Shown: positions 36,406-48,459 of the stretch, in pieces
How the letters are laid out: every line of letters begins with the position of its first letter
How positions within the stretch are numbered: the stretch's first letter is position 1
Assembly (NCBI GenBank): GCA_914767715.1
Contig: OU612067.1
Coordinates: 23,844,162-23,908,161 of the forward strand
Direction: 5' to 3'
Source: Membranipora membranacea
Taxonomy: Eukaryota; Bryozoa; Gymnolaemata; Cheilostomatida; Membraniporidae
DNA length: 64,000 nucleotides
Notes under the pieces: model-generated
Database searches by the model: none
The model's input: the letters and a program-made list of their open reading frames with translations, nothing else
Told to the model about the DNA's origin: nothing
Made by a program: the position numbers and the translations under genes

Positions 36406-39083
36406 TTAATCCGAGGATTCCAATATTCTGGATTTTGAATAAGGCCGATAAGAGCTTGAACTGGTTGGAGTTTGATAAAGATTCGAGAGAGTTTTAATTT
36501 TTGATGCTGCAGTATGGCACGTTTTTTTTTTAGCAAAAGTGACCCTAATTAAAACGGACGCTGACGGAGAATGAAAAGCCGCAGAGGCAAACGGTTTGCT
36601 GATTCGAGATAAGCAGGAGTTGCTCCTCCTCCTGAGGTGAGTTAGAAGCAAATCTATTTTTTGATCTGAGCGAAAAAAAAGCGTGATACCCACCCTTGGT
36701 ATTATTTTGAAAATTTCAAGTCAGCTTATTTACCACCCTATTAATCCGAGGATTCCAATATTCTGGATTTTGAATAAGGCCGATAAGAGCTTGAACTGGT
36801 TGGAGTTTGATAAAGATTCGAGAGAGTTTTAATTTTTGATGCTGCAGTATGGCATGTTTTTTTTTTAGCAAAAGTGACCCTAATTAAAACGGACGCTGAC
36901 GGAGAATGAAAAGCCGCAGAGGCAAACGGTTTGCTGATTCGAGATAAGCAGGAGTTGCTCCTCCTCCTGAGGTGAGTTAGAAGCAAATCTATTTTTTGAT
37001 CTGAGCGAAAAAAAGCGTGATACCCACCCTTGGTATTATTTTGAAAATTTCAAGTCAGCTTATTTACCACCCTATTAATCCGAGGATTCCAATATTCTGG
37101 ATTTTGAATAAGGCCGATAAGAGCTTGAACTGGTTGGAGTTTGATAAAGATTCGAGAGAGTTTTAATTTTTGATGCTGCAGTATGGCATGTTTTTTTTTT
37201 AGCAAAAGTGACCCTAATTAAAACGGACGCTGACGGAGAATGAAAAGCCGCAGAGGCAAACGGTTTGCTGATTCGACATAAGCAGGAGTTGCTCCTCCTC
37301 CTGAGGTGAGTTAGAAGCAAATCTATTTTTTGATCTGAGCGAAAAAAAAGCGTGATACCCACCCTTGGTATTATTTTGAAAATTTCAAGTCAGCTTATTT
37401 ACCACCCTATTAATCCGAGGATTCCAATATTCTGGATTTTGAATAAGGCCGATAAGAGCTTGAACTGGTTGGAGTTTGATAAAGATTCGAGAGAGTTTTA
37501 ATTTTTGATGCTGCAGTATGGCATGTTTTTTTTTTAGCAAAAGTGACCCTAATTAAAACGGACGCTGACGGAGAATGAAAAGCCGCAGAGGCAAACGGTT
37601 TGCTGATTCGAGATAAGCAGGAGTTGCTCCTCCTCCTGAGGTGAGTTAGAAGCAAATCTATTTTTTGATCTGAGCGAAAAAAAAGCGTGATACCCACCCT
37701 TGGTATTATTTTGAAAATTTCAAGTCAGCTTATTTACCACCCTATTAATCCGAGGATTCCAATATTCTGGATTTTGAATAAGGCCGATAAGAGCTTGAAC
37801 TGGTTGGAGTTTGATAAAGATTCGAGAGAGTTTTAATTTTTGATGCTGCAGTATGGCATGTTTTTTTTTTAGCAAAAGTGACCCTAATTAAAACGGACGC
37901 TGACGGAGAATGAAAAGCCGCAGAGGCAAACGGTTTGCTGATTCGAGATAAGCAGGAGTTGCTCCTCCTCCTGAGGTGAGTTAGAAGCAAATCTATTTTT
38001 TGATCTGAGCGAAAAAAAAGCGTGATACCCCCCTTGGTATTATTTTGAAAATTTCAAGTCAGCTTATTTACCACCCTATTAATCCGAGGATTCCAATATT
38101 CTGGATTTTCAATAAGGCCGATAAGAGCTTGAACTGGTTGGAGTTTGATAAAGATTCGAGAGAGTTTTAATTTTTGATGCTGCAGTATGGCATGTTTTTT
38201 TTTTAGCAAAAGTGACCCTAATTAAAACGGACGCTGACGGAGAATGAAAAGCCGCAGAGGCAAACGGTTTGCTGATTCGAGATAAGCAGGAGTTGCTCCT
38301 CCTCCTGAGGTGAGTTAGAAGCAAATCTATTTTTTGATCTGAGCGAAAAAAAAGCGTGATACCCACCCTTGGTATTATTTTGAAAATTTCAAGTCAGCTT
38401 ATTTACCACCCTATTAATCCGAGGATTCCAATATTCTGGATTTTGAATAAGGCCGATAAGAGCTTGAACTGGTTGGAGTTTGATAAAGATTCGAGAGAGT
38501 TTTAATTTTTGATGCTGCAGTATGGCATGTTTTTTTTTTAGCAAAAGTGACCCTAATTAAAACGGACGCTGACGGAGAATGAAAAGCCGCAGAGGCAAAC
38601 GGTTTGCTGATTCGAGATAAGCAGGAGTTGCTCCTCCTCCTGAGGTGAGTTAGAAGCAAATCTATTTTTTGATCTGAGCGAAAAAAAAGTGTGATACCCA
38701 TCCTTGGTATTATTTTGAAAATTTCAAGTCAGCTTATTTACCACCCTATTAATCCGAGGATTCCAATATTCTGGATTTTGAATAAGGCCGATAAGAGCTT
38801 GAACTGGTTGGAGTTTGATAAAGATTCGAGAGAGTTTTAATTTTTGATGCTGCAGTATGGCATGTTTTTTTTTTAGCAAAAGTGACCCTAATTAAAACGG
38901 ACGCTGACGGAGAATGAAAAGCCGCAGAGGCAAACGGTTTGCTGATTCGAGATAAGCAGGAGTTGCTCCTCCTCCTGAGGTGAGTTAGAAGCAAATCTAT
39001 TTTTTGATCTGAGCGAAAAAAAAGCGTGATACCCACCCTTGGTATTATTTTGAAAATTTCAAGTCAGCTTATTTACCACCCTA
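36406..39083. repeat. 8-mer HOR (recent type), unit 1 (2,678 bp)
   Basis: Starts: 36406, 36741, 37075, 37410, 37745, 38079, 38414, 38749. Markers in order: GGCACGTTT (36406), TTCGACATAAG (37075), a base lost in GATACCCCCCTT (37745), GATTTTCAATA (38079), and GTGTGATACCCATCC (38414). All recur in the next unit at exactly +2,678. Confidence 0.93.
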
Positions 39084-41761
39084 TTAATCCGAGGATTCCA
39101 ATATTCTGGATTTTGAATAAGGCCGATAAGAGCTTGAACTGGTTGGAGTTTGATAAAGATTCGAGAGAGTTTTAATTTTTGATGCTGCAGTATGGCACGT
39201 TTTTTTTTTAGCAAAAGTGACCCTAATTAAAACGGACGCTGACGGAGAATGAAAAGCCGCAGAGGCAAACGGTTTGCTGATTCGAGATAAGCAGGAGTTG
39301 CTCCTCCTCCTGAGGTGAGTTAGAAGCAAATCTATTTTTTGATCTGAGCGAAAAAAAAGCGTGATACCCACCCTTGGTATTATTTTGAAAATTTCAAGTC
39401 AGCTTATTTACCACCCTATTAATCCGAGGATTCCAATATTCTGGATTTTGAATAAGGCCGATAAGAGCTTGAACTGGTTGGAGTTTGATAAAGATTCGAG
39501 AGAGTTTTAATTTTTGATGCTGCAGTATGGCATGTTTTTTTTTTAGCAAAAGTGACCCTAATTAAAACGGACGCTGACGGAGAATGAAAAGCCGCAGAGG
39601 CAAACGGTTTGCTGATTCGAGATAAGCAGGAGTTGCTCCTCCTCCTGAGGTGAGTTAGAAGCAAATCTATTTTTTGATCTGAGCGAAAAAAAGCGTGATA
39701 CCCACCCTTGGTATTATTTTGAAAATTTCAAGTCAGCTTATTTACCACCCTATTAATCCGAGGATTCCAATATTCTGGATTTTGAATAAGGCCGATAAGA
39801 GCTTGAACTGGTTGGAGTTTGATAAAGATTCGAGAGAGTTTTAATTTTTGATGCTGCAGTATGGCATGTTTTTTTTTTAGCAAAAGTGACCCTAATTAAA
39901 ACGGACGCTGACGGAGAATGAAAAGCCGCAGAGGCAAACGGTTTGCTGATTCGACATAAGCAGGAGTTGCTCCTCCTCCTGAGGTGAGTTAGAAGCAAAT
40001 CTATTTTTTGATCTGAGCGAAAAAAAAGCGTGATACCCACCCTTGGTATTATTTTGAAAATTTCAAGTCAGCTTATTTACCACCCTATTAATCCGAGGAT
40101 TCCAATATTCTGGATTTTGAATAAGGCCGATAAGAGCTTGAACTGGTTGGAGTTTGATAAAGATTCGAGAGAGTTTTAATTTTTGATGCTGCAGTATGGC
40201 ATGTTTTTTTTTTAGCAAAAGTGACCCTAATTAAAACGGACGCTGACGGAGAATGAAAAGCCGCAGAGGCAAACGGTTTGCTGATTCGAGATAAGCAGGA
40301 GTTGCTCCTCCTCCTGAGGTGAGTTAGAAGCAAATCTATTTTTTGATCTGAGCGAAAAAAAAGCGTGATACCCACCCTTGGTATTATTTTGAAAATTTCA
40401 AGTCAGCTTATTTACCACCCTATTAATCCGAGGATTCCAATATTCTGGATTTTGAATAAGGCCGATAAGAGCTTGAACTGGTTGGAGTTTGATAAAGATT
40501 CGAGAGAGTTTTAATTTTTGATGCTGCAGTATGGCATGTTTTTTTTTTAGCAAAAGTGACCCTAATTAAAACGGACGCTGACGGAGAATGAAAAGCCGCA
40601 GAGGCAAACGGTTTGCTGATTCGAGATAAGCAGGAGTTGCTCCTCCTCCTGAGGTGAGTTAGAAGCAAATCTATTTTTTGATCTGAGCGAAAAAAAAGCG
40701 TGATACCCCCCTTGGTATTATTTTGAAAATTTCAAGTCAGCTTATTTACCACCCTATTAATCCGAGGATTCCAATATTCTGGATTTTCAATAAGGCCGAT
40801 AAGAGCTTGAACTGGTTGGAGTTTGATAAAGATTCGAGAGAGTTTTAATTTTTGATGCTGCAGTATGGCATGTTTTTTTTTTAGCAAAAGTGACCCTAAT
40901 TAAAACGGACGCTGACGGAGAATGAAAAGCCGCAGAGGCAAACGGTTTGCTGATTCGAGATAAGCAGGAGTTGCTCCTCCTCCTGAGGTGAGTTAGAAGC
41001 AAATCTATTTTTTGATCTGAGCGAAAAAAAAGCGTGATACCCACCCTTGGTATTATTTTGAAAATTTCAAGTCAGCTTATTTACCACCCTATTAATCCGA
41101 GGATTCCAATATTCTGGATTTTGAATAAGGCCGATAAGAGCTTGAACTGGTTGGAGTTTGATAAAGATTCGAGAGAGTTTTAATTTTTGATGCTGCAGTA
41201 TGGCATGTTTTTTTTTTAGCAAAAGTGACCCTAATTAAAACGGACGCTGACGGAGAATGAAAAGCCGCAGAGGCAAACGGTTTGCTGATTCGAGATAAGC
41301 AGGAGTTGCTCCTCCTCCTGAGGTGAGTTAGAAGCAAATCTATTTTTTGATCTGAGCGAAAAAAAAGTGTGATACCCATCCTTGGTATTATTTTGAAAAT
41401 TTCAAGTCAGCTTATTTACCACCCTATTAATCCGAGGATTCCAATATTCTGGATTTTGAATAAGGCCGATAAGAGCTTGAACTGGTTGGAGTTTGATAAA
41501 GATTCGAGAGAGTTTTAATTTTTGATGCTGCAGTATGGCATGTTTTTTTTTTAGCAAAAGTGACCCTAATTAAAACGGACGCTGACGGAGAATGAAAAGC
41601 CGCAGAGGCAAACGGTTTGCTGATTCGAGATAAGCAGGAGTTGCTCCTCCTCCTGAGGTGAGTTAGAAGCAAATCTATTTTTTGATCTGAGCGAAAAAAA
41701 AGCGTGATACCCACCCTTGGTATTATTTTGAAAATTTCAAGTCAGCTTATTTACCACCCTA
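39084..41761. repeat. 8-mer HOR (recent type), unit 2 (2,678 bp)
   Basis: Starts: 39084, 39419, 39753, 40088, 40423, 40757, 41092, 41427. It carries every marker of unit 1 in the same order. I noticed no private difference by eye, so this is the youngest duplication in the window. Confidence 0.93.
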
Positions 41762-42431
41762 TTAATCCGAGGATTCCAATATTCTGGATTTTGAATAAGG
41801 CCGATAAGAGCTTGAACTGGTTGGAGTTTGATAAAGATTCGAGAGAGTTTTAATTTTTGATGCTGCAGTATGGCATGTTTTTTTTTTAGCAAAAGTGACC
41901 CTAATTAAAACGGACGCTGACGGAGAATGAAAAGCCGCAGAGGCAAACGGTTTGCTGATTCGAGATAAGCAGGAGTTGCTCCTCCTCCTGAGGTGAGTTA
42001 GAAGCAAATCTATTTTTTGATCTGAGCGAAAAAAAAGCGTGATACCCACCCTTGGTATTATTTTGAAAATTTCAAGTCAGCTTATTTACCACCCTATTAA
42101 TCCGAGGATTCCAATATTCTGGATTTTGAATAAGGCCGATAAGAGCTTGAACTGGTTGGAGTTTGATAAAGATTCGAGAGAGTTTTAATTTTTGATGCTG
42201 CAGTATGGCATGTTTTTTTTTTAGCAAAAGTGACCCTAATTAAAACGGACGCTGACGGAGAATGAAAAGCCGCAGAGGCAAACGGTTTGCTGATTCGAGA
42301 TAAGCAGGAGTTGCTCCTCCTCCTGAGGTGAGTTAGAAGCAAATCTATTTTTTGATCTGAGCGAAAAAAAAGCGTGATACCCACCCTTGGTATTATTTTG
42401 AAAATTTCAAGTCAGCTTATTTACCACCCTA
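41762..42431. repeat. Two consensus monomers between HOR blocks
   Basis: Starts 41762 and 42097, both plain 335-bp copies. From about here rightward the A7 form disappears. Confidence 0.9.
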
Positions 42432-45400
42432 TTAATCCGAGGATTCCAATATTCTGGATTTTGAATAAGGCCGATAAGAGCTTGAACTGGTTGGAGTTTG
42501 ATAAAGATTCGAGAGAGTTTTAATTTTTGATGCTGCAGTATGGCATGTTTTTTTTTAGCAAAAGTGACCCTAATTAAAACGGACGCTGACGGAGAATGAA
42601 AAGCCGCAGAGGCAAACGGTTTGCTGATTCGAGATAAGCAGGAGTTGCTCCTCCTCCTGAGGTGAGTTAGAAGCAAATCTATTTTTTGATCTGAGCGAAA
42701 AAAAAGCGTGATACCCACCCTTGGTATTATTTTGAAAATTTCAAGTCAGCTTATTTACCACCCTATTAATCCGAGGATTCCAATATTCTGGATTTTGAAT
42801 AAGGCCGATAAGAGCTTGAACTGGTTGGAGTTTGATAAAGATTCGAGAGAGTTTTAATTTTTGATGCTGCAGTATGGCATGTTTTTTTTTTAGCAAAAGT
42901 GACCCTAATTAAAACGGACGCTGACGGAGAATGAAAAGCCGCAGAGGCAAACGGTTTGCTGATTCGAGATAAGCAGGAGTTGCTCCTCCTCCTGAGGTGA
43001 GTTAGAAGCAAATCTATTTTTTGATCTGAGCGAAAAAAAAGCGTGACACCCACCCTTGGTATTATTTTGAAAATTTCAAGTCAGCTTATTTACCACCCTA
43101 TTAATCCGAGGATTCCAATATTCTGGATTTTGAATAAGGCCGATAAGAGCTTGAACTGGTTGGAGTTTGATAAAGATTCGAGAGAGTTTTAATTTTTGAT
43201 GCTGCAGTATGGCATGTTTTTTTTTTAGCAAAAGTGACCCTAATTAAAACGGACGCTGACGGAGAATGAAAAGCCGCAGAGGCAAACGGTTTGCTGATTC
43301 GAGATAAGCAGGAGTTGCTCCTCCTCCTGAGGTGAGTTAGAAGCAAATCTATTTTTTGATCTGAGCGAAAAAAAAGCGTGATACCCACCCTTGGTATTAT
43401 TTTGAAAATTTCAAGTCAGCTTATTTACCACCCTATTAATCCGAGGATTCCAATATTCTGGATTTTGAATAAGGCCGATAAGAGCTTGAACTGGTTGGAG
43501 TTTGATAAAGATTCGAGAGAGTTTTAATTTTTGATGCTGCAGTATGGCATGTTTTTTTTTTAGCAAAAGTGACCCTAATTAAAACGGACGCTGACGGAGA
43601 ATGAAAAGCCGCAGAGGCAAACGGTTTGCTGATTCGAGATAAGCAGGAGTTGCTCCTCCTCCTGAGGTGAGTTAGAAGCAAATCTATTTTTTGATCTGAG
43701 CGAAAAAAAAGCGTGATACCCACCCTTGGTATTATTTTGAAAATTTCAAGTCAGCTTATTTACCACCCTATTAATCCGAGGATTCCAATATTCTGGATTT
43801 TGAATAAGGCCGATAAGAGCTTGAACTGGTTGGAGTTTGATAAAGATTCGAGAGAGTTTTAATTTTTGATGCTGCAGTATGGCATGTTTTTTTTTTAGCA
43901 AAAGTGACCCTAATTAAAACGGACGCTGACGGAGAATGAAAAGCCGCAGAGGCAAACGGTTTGCTGATTCGAGATAAGCAGGAGTTGCTCCTCCTCCTGA
44001 GGTGAGTTAGAAGCAAATCTATTTTTTGATCTGAGCGAAAAAAAAGCGTGATACCCACCCTTGGTATTATTTTGAAAATTTCAAGTCAGCTTATTTACCA
44101 CCCTATTAATCCGAGGATTCCAATATTCTGGATTTTGAATAAGGCCGATAAGAGCTTGAACTGGTTGGAGTTTGATAAAGATTCGAGAGAGTTTTAATTT
44201 TTGATGCTGCAGTATGGCATGTTTTTTTTTTAGCAAAAGTGACCCTAATTAAAACGGACGCTGACGGAGAATGAAAAGCCGCAGAGGCAAACGGTTTGCT
44301 GATTCGAGATAAGCAGGAGTTGCTCCTCCTCCTGAGGTGAGTTAGAAGCAAATCTATTTTTTGATCTGAGCGAAAAAAAGGCGTGATACCCACCCTTGGT
44401 ATTATTTTGAAAATTTCAAGTCAGCTTATTTACCACCCTATTAATCCGAGGATTCCAATATTCTGGATTTTGAATAAGGCCGATAAGAGCTTGAACTGGT
44501 TGGAGTTTGATAAAGATTCGAGAGAGTTTTAATTTTTGATGCTGCAGTATGGCATGTTTTTTTTTTAGCAAAAGTGACCCTAATTAAAACGGACGCCGAC
44601 GGAGAATGAAAAGCCGCAGAGGCAAACGGTTTGCTGATTCGAGATAAGCAGGAGTTGCTCCTCCTCCTGAGGTGAGTTAGAAGCAAATCTATTTTTTGAT
44701 CTGAGCGAAAAAAAAGCGTGATACCCACCCTTGGTATTATTTTGAAAATTTCAAGTCAGCTTATTTACCACCCTATTAATCCGAGGATTCCAATATTCTG
44801 GATTTTGAATAAGGCCGATAAGAGCTTGAACTGGTTGGAGTTTGATGAAGATTCGAGAGAGTTTTAATTTTTGATGCTGCAGTATGGCATGTTTTTTTTT
44901 TAGCAAAAGTGACCCTAATTAAAACGGACGCTGACGGAGAATGAAAAGCCGCAGAGGCAAACGGTTTGCTGATTCGAGATGAGCAGGAGTTGCTCCTCCT
45001 CCTGAGGTGAGTTAGAAGCAAATCTATTTTTTGATCTGAGCGAAAAAAAAGCGTGATACCCACCCTTGGTATTATTTTGAAAATTTCAAGTCAGCTTATT
45101 TACCACCCTATTAATCCGAGGATTCCAATATTCTGGATTTTGAATAAGGCCGATAAGAGCTTGAACTGGTTGGAGTTTGATAAAGATTCGAGAGAGTTTT
45201 AATTTTTGATGCTGCAGTATGGCATGTTTTTTTTTTAGCAAAAGTGACCCTAATTAAAACGGACGCTGACGGAGAATGAAAAGCCGCAGAGGCAAACGGT
45301 TTGCTGATTCGAGATAAGCAGGAGTTGCTCCTCCTCCTGAGGTGAGTTAGAAGCAAATCTATTTTTTGATCTGAGCGAAAAAAAAGCGTGATACCCACCC

Positions 45401-45445
45401 TTGGTATTATTTTGAAAATTTCAAGTCAGCTTATTTACCACCCTA
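42432..45445. repeat. 9-mer HOR, unit 1 (3,014 bp)
   Basis: Starts: 42432, 42766, 43101, 43436, 43771, 44106, 44441, 44776, 45111. The first is a 334-bp T9 monomer, followed by eight of 335 bp. Markers: GTGACACCC (42766), AAAAAAAGG (44106), CGCCGACGG (44441). Private: GATGAAG (G44847) and GATGAGC (G44981) in 44776. Confidence 0.92.
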
Positions 45446-48400
45446 TTAATCCGAGGATTCCAATATTCTGGATTTTGAATAAGGCCGATAAGAGCTTGAA
45501 CTGGTTGGAGTTTGATAAAGATTCGAGAGAGTTTTAATTTTTGATGCTGCAGTATGGCATGTTTTTTTTTAGCAAAAGTGACCCTAATTAAAACGGACGC
45601 TGACGGAGAATGAAAAGCCGCAGAGGCAAACGGTTTGCTGATTCGAGATAAGCAGGAGTTGCTCCTCCTCCTGAGGTGAGTTAGAAGCAAATCTATTTTT
45701 TGATCTGAGCGAAAAAAAAGCGTGATACCCACCCTTGGTATTATTTTGAAAATTTCAAGTCAGCTTATTTACCACCCTATTAATCCGAGGATTCCAATAT
45801 TCTGGATTTTGAATAAGGCCGATAAGAGCTTGAACTGGTTGGAGTTTGATAAAGATTCGAGAGAGTTTTAATTTTTGATGCTGCAGTATGGCATGTTTTT
45901 TTTTTAGCAAAAGTGACCCTAATTAAAACGGACGCTGACGGAGAATGAAAAGCCGCAGAGGCAAACGGTTTGCTGATTCGAGATAAGCAGGAGTTGCTCC
46001 TCCTCCTGAGGTGAGTTAGAAGCAAATCTATTTTTTGATCTGAGCGAAAAAAAAGCGTGACACCCACCCTTGGTATTATTTTGAAAATTTCAAGTCAGCT
46101 TATTTACCACCCTATTAATCCGAGGATTCCAATATTCTGGATTTTGAATAAGGCCGATAAGAGCTTGAACTGGTTGGAGTTTGATAAAGATTCGAGAGAG
46201 TTTTAATTTTTGATGCTGCAGTATGGCATGTTTTTTTTTTAGCAAAAGTGACCCTAATTAAAACGGACGCTGACGGAGAATGAAAAGCCGCAGAGGCAAA
46301 CGGTTTGCTGATTCGAGATAAGCAGGAGTTGCTCCTCCTCCTGAGGTGAGTTAGAAGCAAATCTATTTTTTGATCTGAGCGAAAAAAAAGCGTGATACCC
46401 ACCCTTGGTATTATTTTGAAAATTTCAAGTCAGCTTATTTACCACCCTATTAATCCGAGGATTCCAATATTCTGGATTTTGAATAAGGCCGATAAGAGCT
46501 TGAACTGGTTGGAGTTTGATAAAGATTCGAGAGAGTTTTAATTTTTGATGCTGCAGTATGGCATGTTTTTTTTTTAGCAAAAGTGACCCTAATTAAAACG
46601 GACGCTGACGGAGAATGAAAAGCCGCAGAGGCAAACGGTTTGCTGATTCGAGATAAGCAGGAGTTGCTCCTCCTCCTGAGGTGAGTTAGAAGCAAATCTA
46701 TTTTTTGATCTGAGCGAAAAAAAAGCGTGATACCCACCCTTGGTATTATTTTGAAAATTTCAAGTCAGCTTATTTACCACCCTATTAATCCGAGGATTCC
46801 AATATTCTGGATTTTGAATAAGGCCGATAAGAGCTTGAACTGGTTGGAGTTTGATAAAGATTCGAGAGAGTTTTAATTTTTGATGCTGCAGTATGGCATG
46901 TTTTTTTTTTAGCAAAAGTGACCCTAATTAAAACGGACGCTGACGGAGAATGAAAAGCCGCAGAGGCAAACGGTTTGCTGATTCGAGATAAGCAGGAGTT
47001 GCTCCTCCTCCTGAGGTGAGTTAGAAGCAAATCTATTTTTTGATCTGAGCGAAAAAAAAGCGTGATACCCACCCTTGGTATTATTTTGAAAATTTCAAGT
47101 CAGCTTATTTACCACCCTATTAATCCGAGGATTCCAATATTCTGGATTTTGAATAAGGCCGATAAGAGCTTGAACTGGTTGGAGTTTGATAAAGATTCGA
47201 GAGAGTTTTAATTTTTGATGCTGCAGTATGGCATGTTTTTTTTTTAGCAAAAGTGACCCTAATTAAAACGGACGCTGACGGAGAATGAAAAGCCGCAGAG
47301 GCAAACGGTTTGCTGATTCGAGATAAGCAGGAGTTGCTCCTCCTCCTGAGGTGAGTTAGAAGCAAATCTATTTTTTGATCTGAGCGAAAAAAAGGCGTGA
47401 TACCCACCCTTGGTATTATTTTGAAAATTTCAAGTCAGCTTATTTACCACCCTATTAATCCGAGGATTCCAATATTCTGGATTTTGAATAAGGCCGATAA
47501 GAGCTTGAACTGGTTGGAGTTTGATAAAGATTCGAGAGAGTTTTAATTTTTGATGCTGCAGTATGGCATGTTTTTTTTTTAGCAAAAGTGACCCTAATTA
47601 AAACGGACGCCGACGGAGAATGAAAAGCCGCAGAGGCAAACGGTTTGCTGATTCGAGATAAGCAGGAGTTGCTCCTCCTCCTGAGGTGAGTTAGAAGCAA
47701 ATCTATTTTTTGATCTGAGCGAAAAAAAAGCGTGATACCCACCCTTGGTATTATTTTGAAAATTTCAAGTCAGCTTATTTACCACCCTATTAATCCGAGG
47801 ATTCCAATATTCTGGATTTTGAATAAGGCCGATAAGAGCTTGAACTGGTTGGAGTTTGATAAAGATTCGAGAGAGTTTTAATTTTTGATGCTGCAGTATG
47901 GCATGTTTTTTTTTTAGCAAAAGTGACCCTAATTAAAACGGACGCTGACGGAGAATGAAAAGCCGCAGAGGCAAACGGTTTGCTGATTCGAGATAAGCAG
48001 GAGTTGCTCCTCCTCCTGAGGTGAGTTAGAAGCAAATCTATTTTTTGATCTGAGCGATAAAAAAGCGTGATACCCACCCTTGGTATTATTTTGAAAATTT
48101 CAAGTCAGCTTATTTACCACCCTATTAATCCGAGGATTCCAATATTCTGGATTTTGAATAAGGCCGATAAGAGCTTGAACTGGTTGGAGTTTGATAAAGA
48201 TTCGAGAGAGTTTTAATTTTTGATGCTGCAGTATGGCATGTTTTTTTTTTAGCAAAAGTGACCCTAATTAAAACGGACGCTGACGGAGAATGAAAAGCCG
48301 CAGAGGCAAACGGTTTGCTGATTCGAGATAAGCAGGAGTTGCTCCTCCTCCTGAGGTGAGTTAGAAGCAAATCTATTTTTTGATCTGAGCGAAAAAAAAG

Positions 48401-48459
48401 CGTGATACCCACCCTTGGTATTATTTTGAAAATTTCAAGTCAGCTTATTTACCACCCTA
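45446..48459. repeat. 9-mer HOR, unit 2 (3,014 bp)
   Basis: Starts: 45446, 45780, 46115, 46450, 46785, 47120, 47455, 47790, 48125. T9, GTGACACCC, AAAAAAAGG and CGCCGACGG all recur at +3,014. Private: GCGATAAAAAA (T48058) in 47790. Confidence 0.92.
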
